This document shows positions 53,864 to 62,714 of a stretch of DNA of 64,000 bases, piece after piece; within the stretch, counting starts at the first letter, position 1, and the number at the start of each line of letters is the position of its first letter. The translations under genes and the position numbers were made by a program. The DNA is taken from contig NZ_CP094997.1 of the NCBI RefSeq assembly GCF_022869785.1, forward strand, positions 434,001-498,000, read 5' to 3'. The notes beneath the pieces were generated by a model. It had not been told where the DNA came from, ran no database searches, and saw only the letters and a list, made by a program, of their open reading frames with translations. Source of the stretch: Dyadobacter chenwenxiniae (GTDB lineage: Bacteria; Bacteroidota; Bacteroidia; Cytophagales; Spirosomataceae).

Positions 53864-54661
53864 CTATTTAGCGTCGACCGGCTTCTGCATTTCATTCATG
53901 TTATGAGCAACCATGCCGTCTGGTGTGATGTTGCTCAGACCCATCAGGACCTTGTTTTTAAAACCGGAAACCACCTTGTCTTTACCAGCCATCAACGCGT
54001 CGTAGCCGTCTTTGGCGACGCCGGCGGGATCAGCTTTATCATCCTCATCCTGCACGGCATTGCTGCGGTTCATGTCGGCTTTGTTGAAGAAATCTGTATC
54101 GGTAACGCCTGGTAATAAGGCTGTTACGGTAATCTCTGTTTCTTTAAGCTCTTCGCGTAAACCCTCGCTGAATGAGAGAACAAAAGCTTTTGTACCGTGG
54201 TAAACGGCCTGCCAGGGACCCGGTGTTTTGCTGGCAATAGAAGCCAGGTTCAATATTTTTCCCGAGTTGGCAGCAATCATATCCTTCAAGAAAAGCTTTG
54301 TAAGGATTACGACTGCTGAAACGTTTAGCTCAATGATGTCCAGTTCACGGTCCAGTTCGTTATCCTGGAATAGTCCATATACGCCCTGACCTGCATCATT
54401 AACCAACACATCAACGGTGATTCCTTTGCTTTTGACTTCGTCATAAACCGAGCGCGTTTCTTCCCGGTTAAAAAAATCTTTCGCAATGGTAACTACTTCC
54501 ACACCATGCTGGCGAAGCTCCTGGGCTCGTACTTCCAGCTGCTGTCCGTCCCGCGATACAATAACCAGATTGTACTGATCCCGGGCAAATAACAAGGCAA
54601 GCTCATAGCCAATGCCGCTCGTGGCGCCGGTTATAAGCGCATACTTTCCGTTGGTTGACAT
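53864..54661 (-). CDS. Short-chain dehydrogenase/reductase
   Basis: 265 residues of the classical SDR type: cofactor motif TGATSGIG (residues about 12-19), NDAG near 90, and the catalytic Tyr/Lys in YHGTK (near 160) with Ser nearby in LNLASIAS. The basic residue after strand 2 (VSRDGQQL) suggests NADP use. It is 30 bp after glgB and before the terminator, so it is the last gene of the glgE operon although no link with glucan metabolism is known. The substrate cannot be told. Confidence 0.88.
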   Translation of the reverse strand: MSTNGKYALITGATSGIGYELALLFARDQYNLVIVSRDGQQLEVRAQELRQHGVEVVTIAKDFFNREETRSVYDEVKSKGITVDVLVNDAGQGVYGLFQDNELDRELDIIELNVSAVVILTKLFLKDMIAANSGKILNLASIASKTPGPWQAVYHGTKAFVLSFSEGLREELKETEITVTALLPGVTDTDFFNKADMNRSNAVQDEDDKADPAGVAKDGYDALMAGKDKVVSGFKNKVLMGLSNITPDGMVAHNMNEMQKPVDAK

Positions 54662-54691
54662 AATTTTAATAGTTTGTTGATGAAGATTATA

Positions 54692-56629
54692 TTAAAGCCA
54701 CTCAAATCCCCGCACGTATTTCAACACCACGATGGCTAAGGGCGGTAAAACTAGCGGAATCGAGTGGATTCTGCTGTGTTTTGGAATCGGGAAACTTTCC
54801 TGCTCATCCAGATGAAGCAGGTCAGAACCGCCGTATTTTAAATTATCAGTATTAAAAATTTCCTGGTAATATCCCGGTTTGGAAACTCCGATCCGGTAAT
54901 TGCTTCTGACGATCGGAGTAAAATTCGCGACAAAGATCAGGTCATCCGCTTCATTGTTTCCTTTGCGGACCCAGCTCATGACACTATTTACCCCATCCTG
55001 GTTATCTATCCATTCAAAGCCGTCCGCCGAAAAGTTCTTTTCGTAAAGTGCAGGTTCGGACTGATAAAGTGCATTGAGATCTTTTAACACCTTCTGTATC
55101 CCGTTGTGGAAAGGATTAAGGTTCTCATCCCAATCCAGGCTGAAATCGTGTCGCCATTCATGGCGCTGGGCAAATTCTGCGCCCATAAAAAGCAATTTTG
55201 CGCCTGGGTGCCCGAACATATATCCATACAAAAGCCGCAGATTTGCAAACTGTTGCCAGTGGTTCCCGGTCATTTTATTGATCATAGAATTTTTACCATA
55301 AACCACTTCGTCGTGCGACAGCGGCAAAGTAAATTTTTCCGAAAACGCATAATGAATGCTGAACGCAAGCTGTCCCTGGTGGTGCGAACGGTAAACCGGA
55401 TCTCTCTGGAAATAGGATAATGTATCATGCATCCAGCCCATCATCCACTTCATGTCAAAGCCAAGCCCACCATTCGTTGTAGGACTTGTCACACCAGGCC
55501 ATGCAGTAGATTCCTCCGCAATGGTCATTACATCGGGAAAATTGGTATGGACTGCGTTGTTGAACTCTCTTAAAAAATCCAGCGCTTCCAGATTTTCCCG
55601 TCCGCCATACTGATTTGGGATCCATTCACCTTCATTGCGCGAATAATCCAGATACAGCATGGAAGCCACCGCATCCACCCGTAACGCATCAATGTGGAAT
55701 TTATCCAGCCAGTAAATGGCATTGGAAATCAAGAATGCCTTGACCTCGTTTCGTCCATAATTGAAAATGAAGCTTTTCCAATCCGGATGAAAGCCTTTTT
55801 TTGGATCGGCATGTTCATATAGATGCGTGCCGTCGAAATAGCCCAGCCCGTGCTCGTCTGTGGGAAAGTGGGAAGGAACCCAGTCGAGAATAACGCCGAC
55901 TCCTGCATTATGCAAGGTATCAATCAGGTACATAAAGTCCTGCGGTGTCCCAAAGCGGCTGCTGGGAGCAAAATAGCCTGTCAGCTGGTAACCCCACGAA
56001 CCGTAGAACGGATGCTCCATGACTGGCATGAATTCCACGTGAGTGAAACCCATATAATTACAATATTGGGGTAATTCAGCGGCCAGTTCGCGGTAAGTCA
56101 AAAAGCGGCCTTCTTCTTCATGCACCCGCCTCCATGAACCGATGTGCATTTCGTAAATGGAAATGGGTTTGGAGAGTGGAGGAGCACTTTTACGGTTTTC
56201 AAGCCACTGCGCATCGCTCCATTCGAAATCAAGGTCCCAGACCACGCTGGCAGTATGGGGCGGTGTTTCCCAGTGAAATGCGTAAGGATCGCCTTTTTCA
56301 ACCTCGTAACCGCTATTGGAACGGATGAAATATTTGTAATATTCTCCGCGGCCAATAGTCGGCAGAAAGCCTTCCCAAATGCCGGAGTAGTCTGCCCGAC
56401 TTTGTAGTGGGTGCGACTCCCTGTTCCAGCCGTTGAAATTGCCGACTACTGAAACTTGTTGTGCATTAGGTGCCCAAACGGCGAAGTGTGTTCCCTGAAC
56501 CCCGTCGCGTTCAATGATGTGGGAGCCGAGTTTGTTATAAATATGGTAATGTGCTCCGGATGTGAACAAATCAATGTCAAATCCGGACAACATAGGCAAT
56601 GCATCGCTGCGCTGATCTGTCATAATCAA
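54692..56629 (-). CDS. glgB: 1,4-alpha-glucan branching enzyme
   Basis: 645 residues of GH13. The N-terminal CBM48 is GTHFAVWAPNAQQVSVVGNFNGWN. Family blocks include HPFYGSWGYQLTGYFAP, the nucleophile in ALRVDAVASMLYLDYSR, the acid/base in TIAEESTAWPGV, and the transition-state Asp in LPLSHDEVVYGK. It makes alpha-1,6 branches on linear alpha-glucan made by GlgE. It starts 5 bp after the treS-maltokinase stop. A second ATG lies at 56623. Confidence 0.93.
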   Translation of the reverse strand: MIMTDQRSDALPMLSGFDIDLFTSGAHYHIYNKLGSHIIERDGVQGTHFAVWAPNAQQVSVVGNFNGWNRESHPLQSRADYSGIWEGFLPTIGRGEYYKYFIRSNSGYEVEKGDPYAFHWETPPHTASVVWDLDFEWSDAQWLENRKSAPPLSKPISIYEMHIGSWRRVHEEEGRFLTYRELAAELPQYCNYMGFTHVEFMPVMEHPFYGSWGYQLTGYFAPSSRFGTPQDFMYLIDTLHNAGVGVILDWVPSHFPTDEHGLGYFDGTHLYEHADPKKGFHPDWKSFIFNYGRNEVKAFLISNAIYWLDKFHIDALRVDAVASMLYLDYSRNEGEWIPNQYGGRENLEALDFLREFNNAVHTNFPDVMTIAEESTAWPGVTSPTTNGGLGFDMKWMMGWMHDTLSYFQRDPVYRSHHQGQLAFSIHYAFSEKFTLPLSHDEVVYGKNSMINKMTGNHWQQFANLRLLYGYMFGHPGAKLLFMGAEFAQRHEWRHDFSLDWDENLNPFHNGIQKVLKDLNALYQSEPALYEKNFSADGFEWIDNQDGVNSVMSWVRKGNNEADDLIFVANFTPIVRSNYRIGVSKPGYYQEIFNTDNLKYGGSDLLHLDEQESFPIPKHSRIHSIPLVLPPLAIVVLKYVRGFEWL

Positions 56630-56633
56630 AGTT

Positions 56634-59600
56634 TTAAGCTGTTACTAGGGGTTCGGTTTTGTTCATGATCGATTTTATACCACGCAATGGCACCATCACC
56701 CACGAAGGCCGGTTATTTACCTCGTAATTCAATTCGTATATGGCTTTTTGCAACAAAAACGTTTGCATAAGCACTTCCAGATCCTCTTTCTTCTGCGGAA
56801 TGATAGGGCTATCCTTTACCGCTTCCAGATATGCTTTCATGAAAAACCCGCTCATGTAGTGATACCATTGCTCGGCGTACGGCAGCAATTTGGTAATATC
56901 TTCCGGCCGCACCTGATTATCCAGATACAAGCTTCCATAAGTTGCGTAATGGAAGGACCGCAGCATGCCGGCCACATCTCTTAATGCCGAGCGTTTCAGC
57001 CGTCTTTCACTGTAACTGCGCGCGGGTTCCCCCTCAAAATCAAGGATAATAAAGTCCTTGCCTGTGAACAGAACCTGTCCTAAATGATAATCCCCATGGA
57101 TCCGTATTTTGGCTGTATCGATCTTCCGGCCGTAAACTTTTTTCAGCTCGGTTAAAATCTCTTCCTTCATTTGCAGCACATCTTCCGCCTCCTGGCGCAC
57201 CTCCGGAGCAATCTTTTTCATATTGCGGTTCAGGCTTTGGAATGCGACGCGTACAAGCGATTGAAGTGAAGAATACACTGAGCGCTGGTAATGCAGGGAA
57301 AAATCCTCAGGTTTAAAGTCGGGATTTTTAATGCCCGAAGCCAGCGCCAAATGCATCTCTCCTGTCCGTGTACCCAGTAACGCCACCTGTTCAGCAACAG
57401 GAACATCCAACAGATCCTTTAACACGTCAGGAATGTCTTCATAGCCGACCGGATCCACTATTGTTCCTCTAAGCTCTGCTGGTAGCTGGATCTCGCTTGT
57501 CGAAAGGATCTTCTCATTAAAGCTGTCGAGTCTGTCCAGCATATTGGCCCATGCATCTGTGCTGTTAACGACCATTTCCTGCATCATACCCAGCACCATG
57601 CTATCATTCTTGTGCTTCCATTCCACTGCACCAACGAATGCCGGGATGTTTTTAAACTGGGCCTCGTGTGTCAGGAAATGCGTGATTTCCATATCGGGGT
57701 TAATTGCCCGGTCTACTTTTCGGTAAAGTTTAAAGAAGTATTTACCGTCATAAGTAACGGACGTATTACTCTGTTCGCCGGAAAGCACACGTGGCTTGAT
57801 CTTTTCGGTGTCTTTCAGATGCTGAACCAGTTCCTCATTTCCAGAGAATTGAATTTGACTGTTTTTAGCAGGCAGGTTCTCGTTGGCTCCCATATTGACA
57901 ATCAGCGCTTGCTGCAGTTCAAGCCCATAAATGGCATCAAAGAGCACACCTTCCTCTTCGCCTTCAATTTTGATTTTTGCAATAACAGCCTGCGGACAGT
58001 TCTCTCTCACCTGATAAGAAAAAGGTTCTTTTCCGAAAGCCACCGGTAACTGATACATTTCAGGAAGATCATTTTGATAGGAAGCTTCCAGAAGCAGCAG
58101 GTAAGCAGGCGGATTGCTGCCCAGCGGAATGGTCGCATGCGACACGATTTTCACGCTGTCCAGACCTTTTCCTTTTCCACCAAACCACCGCATTTTCATC
58201 ATGTAAGCGGGCAGGAAATTATTTTCCAAACGCTCCAGAACCGCAGGGGTTAATAGATCTTTCCAGTCTGTGAGCTCCAAAAGCGGTAGCTCCGCGTTCT
58301 GATCTATCTCCGGATGTGTTTTTTGCAAAATAAAACATTGGCACGCGTAAGCTTCCAGTGTAAAGAAATAAGGCGTGTTATCTTTAACACCAGGAAACTT
58401 GTTCTTGCTATAAATTTCAACAGGCTGGTAGCCTTTGTATTGATCCAAATCCAACTCAACCGGCTGCGGAAAACGCGAAAGGTTGGCAATAACCAGCATA
58501 GTTTCTTCCTTGAAAGTCCTCGTAAATGCCAGCACTTTCGAGTTTTCGGAATTCAGAAACTTGATATCACCACGACTGAATGCCGGGTACTTTTTACGGG
58601 CAGCAATGGCCCTTTTCATCCACCAAAGCAGTGATGACGAATTGCGCTCCTGCAACTCCACATTCACAGATTCATAGTGATACTGCGGATCCAAAATTAA
58701 TGGCAGATACAGGCGCTGTGGATTGGCTTGTGAAAATCCTGCATTCCGGTCAGGGTTCCATTGCATAGGCGTTCTTACGCCGTCCCGGTCACCCAGATAG
58801 AAGTTATCACCCATGCCGATCTCGTCGCCATAGTAAATAATGGGTGTGCCAGGGAATGTGAAAAGCAATGAATTCAAGAGCTCGATTTTCTTACGGTTAT
58901 TTTCCATCAGAGGCGCAAGCCTGTGCCGGATCCCGAGATTAATTCTCGCTTTGGGATCTTTTACATACACTTTGTACATATAATCGCGCTCTTCGTCCGT
59001 CACCATTTCCAAGGTCAGCTCGTCGTGGTTACGCAGGAAAATACCCCATTGGCAGTTTTCGGGAATCTCAGGGGTTTGGTCAAAAATATCGGTGATCGGA
59101 TATCTGTCCTCCATCTGCAGCGACATAAACATTCGCGGCATGATAGGAAAGTGATAATTCATCTGACATTCATCCCCGTCGCCAAAATAGGCAGCCGAAT
59201 CTTCCGGCCACATGTTGGCTTCTGCCAGCAGCAGTGTTCCCGGATAACGATCATCAATGAATGCTCTTAGTTTTTTTAGATATTCATGTGTTTCGGGCAA
59301 GTTTTCGCAGTTCGTCCCATCACGTTCAAACAAGTAAGGTACAGCGTCCAGGCGGAACCCGTCGACGCCCAGCTTACACCAGAAATCGAGAATTTTAATG
59401 ATCTCTTCCTGCACGAGCGGACTGTCGTAGTTCAAGTCGGGCTGGTGGTGGAAGAAGCGGTGCCAGTAATATTGATCGGCTTCACTGTCCCAAGTCCAGT
59501 TTGATTTTTCATAATCCTGAAAAATAATGCGCGCATCTTTGAACTGTTTCGGATCATCTGTCCAGACGTAAAAGTTTCGCTCGTCTGAGCCCTTTGGCGC

Positions 59601-59975
59601 TTTTCTCGCTCTTTGGAACCACGGGTGTTGGTCAGATGTATGGTTAATGACAAGCTCGGTAATTACTTTCAAACCGCGTTTGTGCGCTTCTTCCAGAAAT
59701 GCTTTGAACTCATCCAGATCTCCATAAGAAGGGTTGATGGTGTAATAGTCTGAGATATCATAGCCGTCATCACGCAGCGGAGACGGATAAAATGGCAGTA
59801 GCCAGATGGCGGTTACGCCCAGATCCTGCAAATAATCAAGCTGCTCCATAAGCCCCTTGAAATCACCGATCCCATCACAATTACCATCTTTAAATGCCTT
59901 AATGTGCAGCTCATATATGATCGCATCCTTATACCAGAGCAGATCTTTGTGTATTATTCCATTTTTATGTTCCAT
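56634..59975 (-). CDS. treS: Trehalose synthase / maltokinase fusion
   Basis: About 1,113 residues from the ATG at 59975, or 1,117 from 59987, which overlaps glgE by 8 bp. Residues about 1-550 are a GH13 trehalose synthase (VDGFRLDAVPYLF nucleophile, LLAEANMW acid/base, LRNHDELTLEMV). Residues about 590-1,110 are a maltokinase (SVTYDGKYFFKLYRKV ATP-site strand, IRIHGDYHLGQVL catalytic loop, ILDFEGEP). The fusion converts trehalose to maltose and phosphorylates maltose to maltose-1-phosphate, the donor for GlgE upstream. The order glgE-treS/mak-glgB is known for this pathway. Confidence 0.94.
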   Translation of the reverse strand: MEHKNGIIHKDLLWYKDAIIYELHIKAFKDGNCDGIGDFKGLMEQLDYLQDLGVTAIWLLPFYPSPLRDDGYDISDYYTINPSYGDLDEFKAFLEEAHKRGLKVITELVINHTSDQHPWFQRARKAPKGSDERNFYVWTDDPKQFKDARIIFQDYEKSNWTWDSEADQYYWHRFFHHQPDLNYDSPLVQEEIIKILDFWCKLGVDGFRLDAVPYLFERDGTNCENLPETHEYLKKLRAFIDDRYPGTLLLAEANMWPEDSAAYFGDGDECQMNYHFPIMPRMFMSLQMEDRYPITDIFDQTPEIPENCQWGIFLRNHDELTLEMVTDEERDYMYKVYVKDPKARINLGIRHRLAPLMENNRKKIELLNSLLFTFPGTPIIYYGDEIGMGDNFYLGDRDGVRTPMQWNPDRNAGFSQANPQRLYLPLILDPQYHYESVNVELQERNSSSLLWWMKRAIAARKKYPAFSRGDIKFLNSENSKVLAFTRTFKEETMLVIANLSRFPQPVELDLDQYKGYQPVEIYSKNKFPGVKDNTPYFFTLEAYACQCFILQKTHPEIDQNAELPLLELTDWKDLLTPAVLERLENNFLPAYMMKMRWFGGKGKGLDSVKIVSHATIPLGSNPPAYLLLLEASYQNDLPEMYQLPVAFGKEPFSYQVRENCPQAVIAKIKIEGEEEGVLFDAIYGLELQQALIVNMGANENLPAKNSQIQFSGNEELVQHLKDTEKIKPRVLSGEQSNTSVTYDGKYFFKLYRKVDRAINPDMEITHFLTHEAQFKNIPAFVGAVEWKHKNDSMVLGMMQEMVVNSTDAWANMLDRLDSFNEKILSTSEIQLPAELRGTIVDPVGYEDIPDVLKDLLDVPVAEQVALLGTRTGEMHLALASGIKNPDFKPEDFSLHYQRSVYSSLQSLVRVAFQSLNRNMKKIAPEVRQEAEDVLQMKEEILTELKKVYGRKIDTAKIRIHGDYHLGQVLFTGKDFIILDFEGEPARSYSERRLKRSALRDVAGMLRSFHYATYGSLYLDNQVRPEDITKLLPYAEQWYHYMSGFFMKAYLEAVKDSPIIPQKKEDLEVLMQTFLLQKAIYELNYEVNNRPSWVMVPLRGIKSIMNKTEPLVTA

Positions 59976-59979
59976 CGTC

Positions 59980-61968
59980 TTATCCATTCAGATTTTCTAT
60001 TTTTAATATGTGGGCAGGCATTTCATAAGGATTTAGCAGAATGAAGTTGTATTCACCCTGCCAGTAATATTGTTCACCGCTCAGCATGTCAGACACCCGG
60101 TAAGTTTGGCCAGGATGGATGCCGAAACGGTGGATAGGCACTTTAATGTGAGCTCCCTGGGTGTTGAATACGTCCAGGTTTACGGAAATGATCAGTGCAT
60201 TGCCCGAAGCATCGTCTTCCTTCACATAGCAGATCACATTGTCGTTATTGGTTTCTGCGAAATCAATGTTCCAGGTAGATTGCAGGGCTGGGTTTTCCTT
60301 GCGGATGCGGTTCACGCGGGTAATGATCTCGCGCGTGCGGCTGTAACGGTTCCAGTCCCAATGCTTGATTTCATATTTTTCGTTATCTGTATATTCCTCT
60401 TTACCCGGATGCGGCGTGTTGACCCCATACTCGTAAACCGGACCATACATTCCGTAATTGGAGGATAATGTGGCAGCCAGGATGAACCGCGTAATGTGTG
60501 CATTCTCGCCTCCTTCCACCAAATGATGCGGCAAAATATCGGGTGTATTCGGCCAGAAATTAGGCCGGAAATAATACTGCTGATCGGTTTTGGTGAGCTC
60601 GTTCATATACTGCTCAATTTCCCATTTGCTGTTACGCCAGGTGAAGTAAGTATAGGACTGATTAAAGCCGATTTTGGCCAGACGTTCCATCACGCGCGGA
60701 CGGGTGAAGGCCTCCGCCAGAAATATGACCTCAGGATTAACCTTGCGCACTTCTCCAATCAACCATTCCCAGAACGCAAAAGCTTTCGTATGCGGGTTGT
60801 CTATCCTGAAAACGCGGACACCTTTGCTTATCCAGAAATCAATAACGCTTTTCAACTCCTCCCAAAGATTTTGCCAATCCTGTGTTTCAAAATCAAAGGG
60901 AAGTATGTCCTCATATCTTTTGGGCGGGTTTTCGGCGTATTGCACCGTTCCGTCCGGTCTCCATTTAAACCATTGTGGATGTTCTTTCACATAGGGGTGA
61001 TCCGGCGCACACTGATAAGCAATGTCCATTGCAATCTCAATATCAAGGTTTTTAGCTTCGGTCACCAGATTCTCAAAATCCTCGATCGTGCCAAGTTCCG
61101 GGTGTATTGCCTTGTGGCCGCCAAGCCGGTTCCCGATAGCCCAGGGAGAGCCAGGATCGGTTTCTGATGGCGTAAGGGAGTTGTTTTTTCCCTTTCTTTT
61201 CATCTCGCCAATCGGATGGACCGGCGGGAAATAAAGCGTGTCAAAACCCATTTTGGACACAAGTGGCAGCAAGTTGACTACGTCTTTGAATGTTCCGTGC
61301 GTACCGGGCAGGGTAGAGGCAGATCTAGGAAAAAGCTCATACCAACTGCTAAAACCGGCTTTTTTGCGCTCAACTTCCAGCTTGCAGGTTTGGCCATAAA
61401 CCGTAATGCGATCCGTGTAGCGGACTTTTGCCATGGCATTTGCCACTTCATCACTAATGGCCAGATTAACCGCCTGCTCGGGACTTCCCACCGTTTTCAA
61501 GCCTTCAATCCACTTTTTGAATGCCGGAATTTCGTTTGCGCTGGCAAGTTGGGATGCTTCCGAGAGCAACTCGGCGCCGATAAGAATTTCCACGGAAATG
61601 TCCTGATTGGCATCGAATTTTTTTACCAAACCCTTCTTCCAGGTTGTGAAATGGTCAATCCACCCTGTAAAGCGATATTCGTAAAACCCCGTTTTTTGAG
61701 GTTTCCAGATTGCCTGCCATTGATCATTGATAATGTATTGCATGGGAATCTCTTCCCAATCCATTTCTGACTCGTGTTTGTAGATAACGCTTGCCGCTAC
61801 CACGTCGTGGCCGTCCCCGATAATGTCCGCAGTTAAGGTTAACTGCTCACCGATTGCTCGTCTCGCGGGAAATCTGCCGCCTTCAATATGGGGAGTAACG
61901 TTGGAAATCACGACTCGCTTTCTGCCGTCCTGAATATGCATTGATCCGATTTTTTGGTTTCCATTCAT
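59980..61968 (-). CDS. glgE: Alpha-1,4-glucan:maltose-1-phosphate maltosyltransferase
   Basis: 662 residues. Asp390 (VRVFRIDNPHTK) is the nucleophile and Glu419 (IFLAEAFTRP) the acid/base, 29 apart as in the Streptomyces enzyme as I recall. The N-terminal beta domain (RVVISNVTPHIEGGRFPA) and the final DMLSGEQYYWQGEYNFI fit the family. It transfers maltosyl units from maltose-1-phosphate to alpha-1,4-glucan. It leads an operon with treS/maltokinase, glgB and an SDR. The 294-bp gap on its upstream side, shared with the divergent response regulator, should hold both promoters; I see no strong box. Confidence 0.94.
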   Translation of the reverse strand: MNGNQKIGSMHIQDGRKRVVISNVTPHIEGGRFPARRAIGEQLTLTADIIGDGHDVVAASVIYKHESEMDWEEIPMQYIINDQWQAIWKPQKTGFYEYRFTGWIDHFTTWKKGLVKKFDANQDISVEILIGAELLSEASQLASANEIPAFKKWIEGLKTVGSPEQAVNLAISDEVANAMAKVRYTDRITVYGQTCKLEVERKKAGFSSWYELFPRSASTLPGTHGTFKDVVNLLPLVSKMGFDTLYFPPVHPIGEMKRKGKNNSLTPSETDPGSPWAIGNRLGGHKAIHPELGTIEDFENLVTEAKNLDIEIAMDIAYQCAPDHPYVKEHPQWFKWRPDGTVQYAENPPKRYEDILPFDFETQDWQNLWEELKSVIDFWISKGVRVFRIDNPHTKAFAFWEWLIGEVRKVNPEVIFLAEAFTRPRVMERLAKIGFNQSYTYFTWRNSKWEIEQYMNELTKTDQQYYFRPNFWPNTPDILPHHLVEGGENAHITRFILAATLSSNYGMYGPVYEYGVNTPHPGKEEYTDNEKYEIKHWDWNRYSRTREIITRVNRIRKENPALQSTWNIDFAETNNDNVICYVKEDDASGNALIISVNLDVFNTQGAHIKVPIHRFGIHPGQTYRVSDMLSGEQYYWQGEYNFILLNPYEMPAHILKIENLNG

Positions 61969-62262
61969 GAATGGCTACTGTAGCAATCAAAACCATGCCT
62001 GCAGAAAGTGTTTATGACCTTATCATTGAGGAGAATACGCTCCCGAATTCTTGGTAATTTATATTTAACGGTTTGTTTTAAAGTATGTAATCGCGTAAAT
62101 TTCAACGACTTCACAAAACCTTTACCCACCACATTTGCGAATGAGATCCGGTCCTGAGAAATCTGGGCTGTAATCTTATTATGTACTAGAACTGATATTG
62201 CGTTTTACATTGTAGTTGGTGTTTTGAGATTATTCTGGACAAACATTTTCTCAATCGGATCC

Positions 62263-62640
62263 ATGGAGTTTATTCTGATAGACGATAGCGTTTTTGACTT
62301 GTTTACACAAGAAAAATTGCTTCTCAGGAGCGGGCTTGCCAAATCTGTCAAGACATTCGGTTCTGCCCAGCTGGCTATGGATTACTTGCACGCACAATCA
62401 GACGAGTTTCCGGAAACCGTTATCCTGCTCGACATTCAGATGCCGGGCATAAACGGGTTTGAATTCACTGGTCACTACGCTGCGTTGCCGGAGACTTTGA
62501 GAAAAAGGATCAAACTTTTTATGATATCTTCCACCGTGGACACAGATGATATCGAAGAGGTTCGCCTGAACCCGTATGTGATCGAACTGCTGTCGAAGCC
62601 ATTGGAGATTCCGGTTTTGCGGGCGCTTCTGGGGCAGTAG
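62263..62640 (+). CDS. Stand-alone response-regulator receiver protein
   Basis: 125 residues from the ATG at 62263. Acidic pair Asp7/Asp8, phosphate acceptor Asp57 (ILLDIQMPG), Ser in MISSTV and Lys in LLSKPLE. There is no output domain, so it probably works by binding a partner in a phosphorelay, as many receiver-only proteins do. It lies between the glgE operon and treY and may be co-transcribed with treY 74 bp downstream, though regulation of trehalose enzymes by it is only a guess. Confidence 0.9.
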   Translation: MEFILIDDSVFDLFTQEKLLLRSGLAKSVKTFGSAQLAMDYLHAQSDEFPETVILLDIQMPGINGFEFTGHYAALPETLRKRIKLFMISSTVDTDDIEEVRLNPYVIELLSKPLEIPVLRALLGQ

Positions 62641-62714
62641 ATCCGCCTTTGATTGTCTTAAATTTTCAAGTGGCACAATATTTAGTATGCTTGCAGGCAT
62701 AACATTCAGCCATT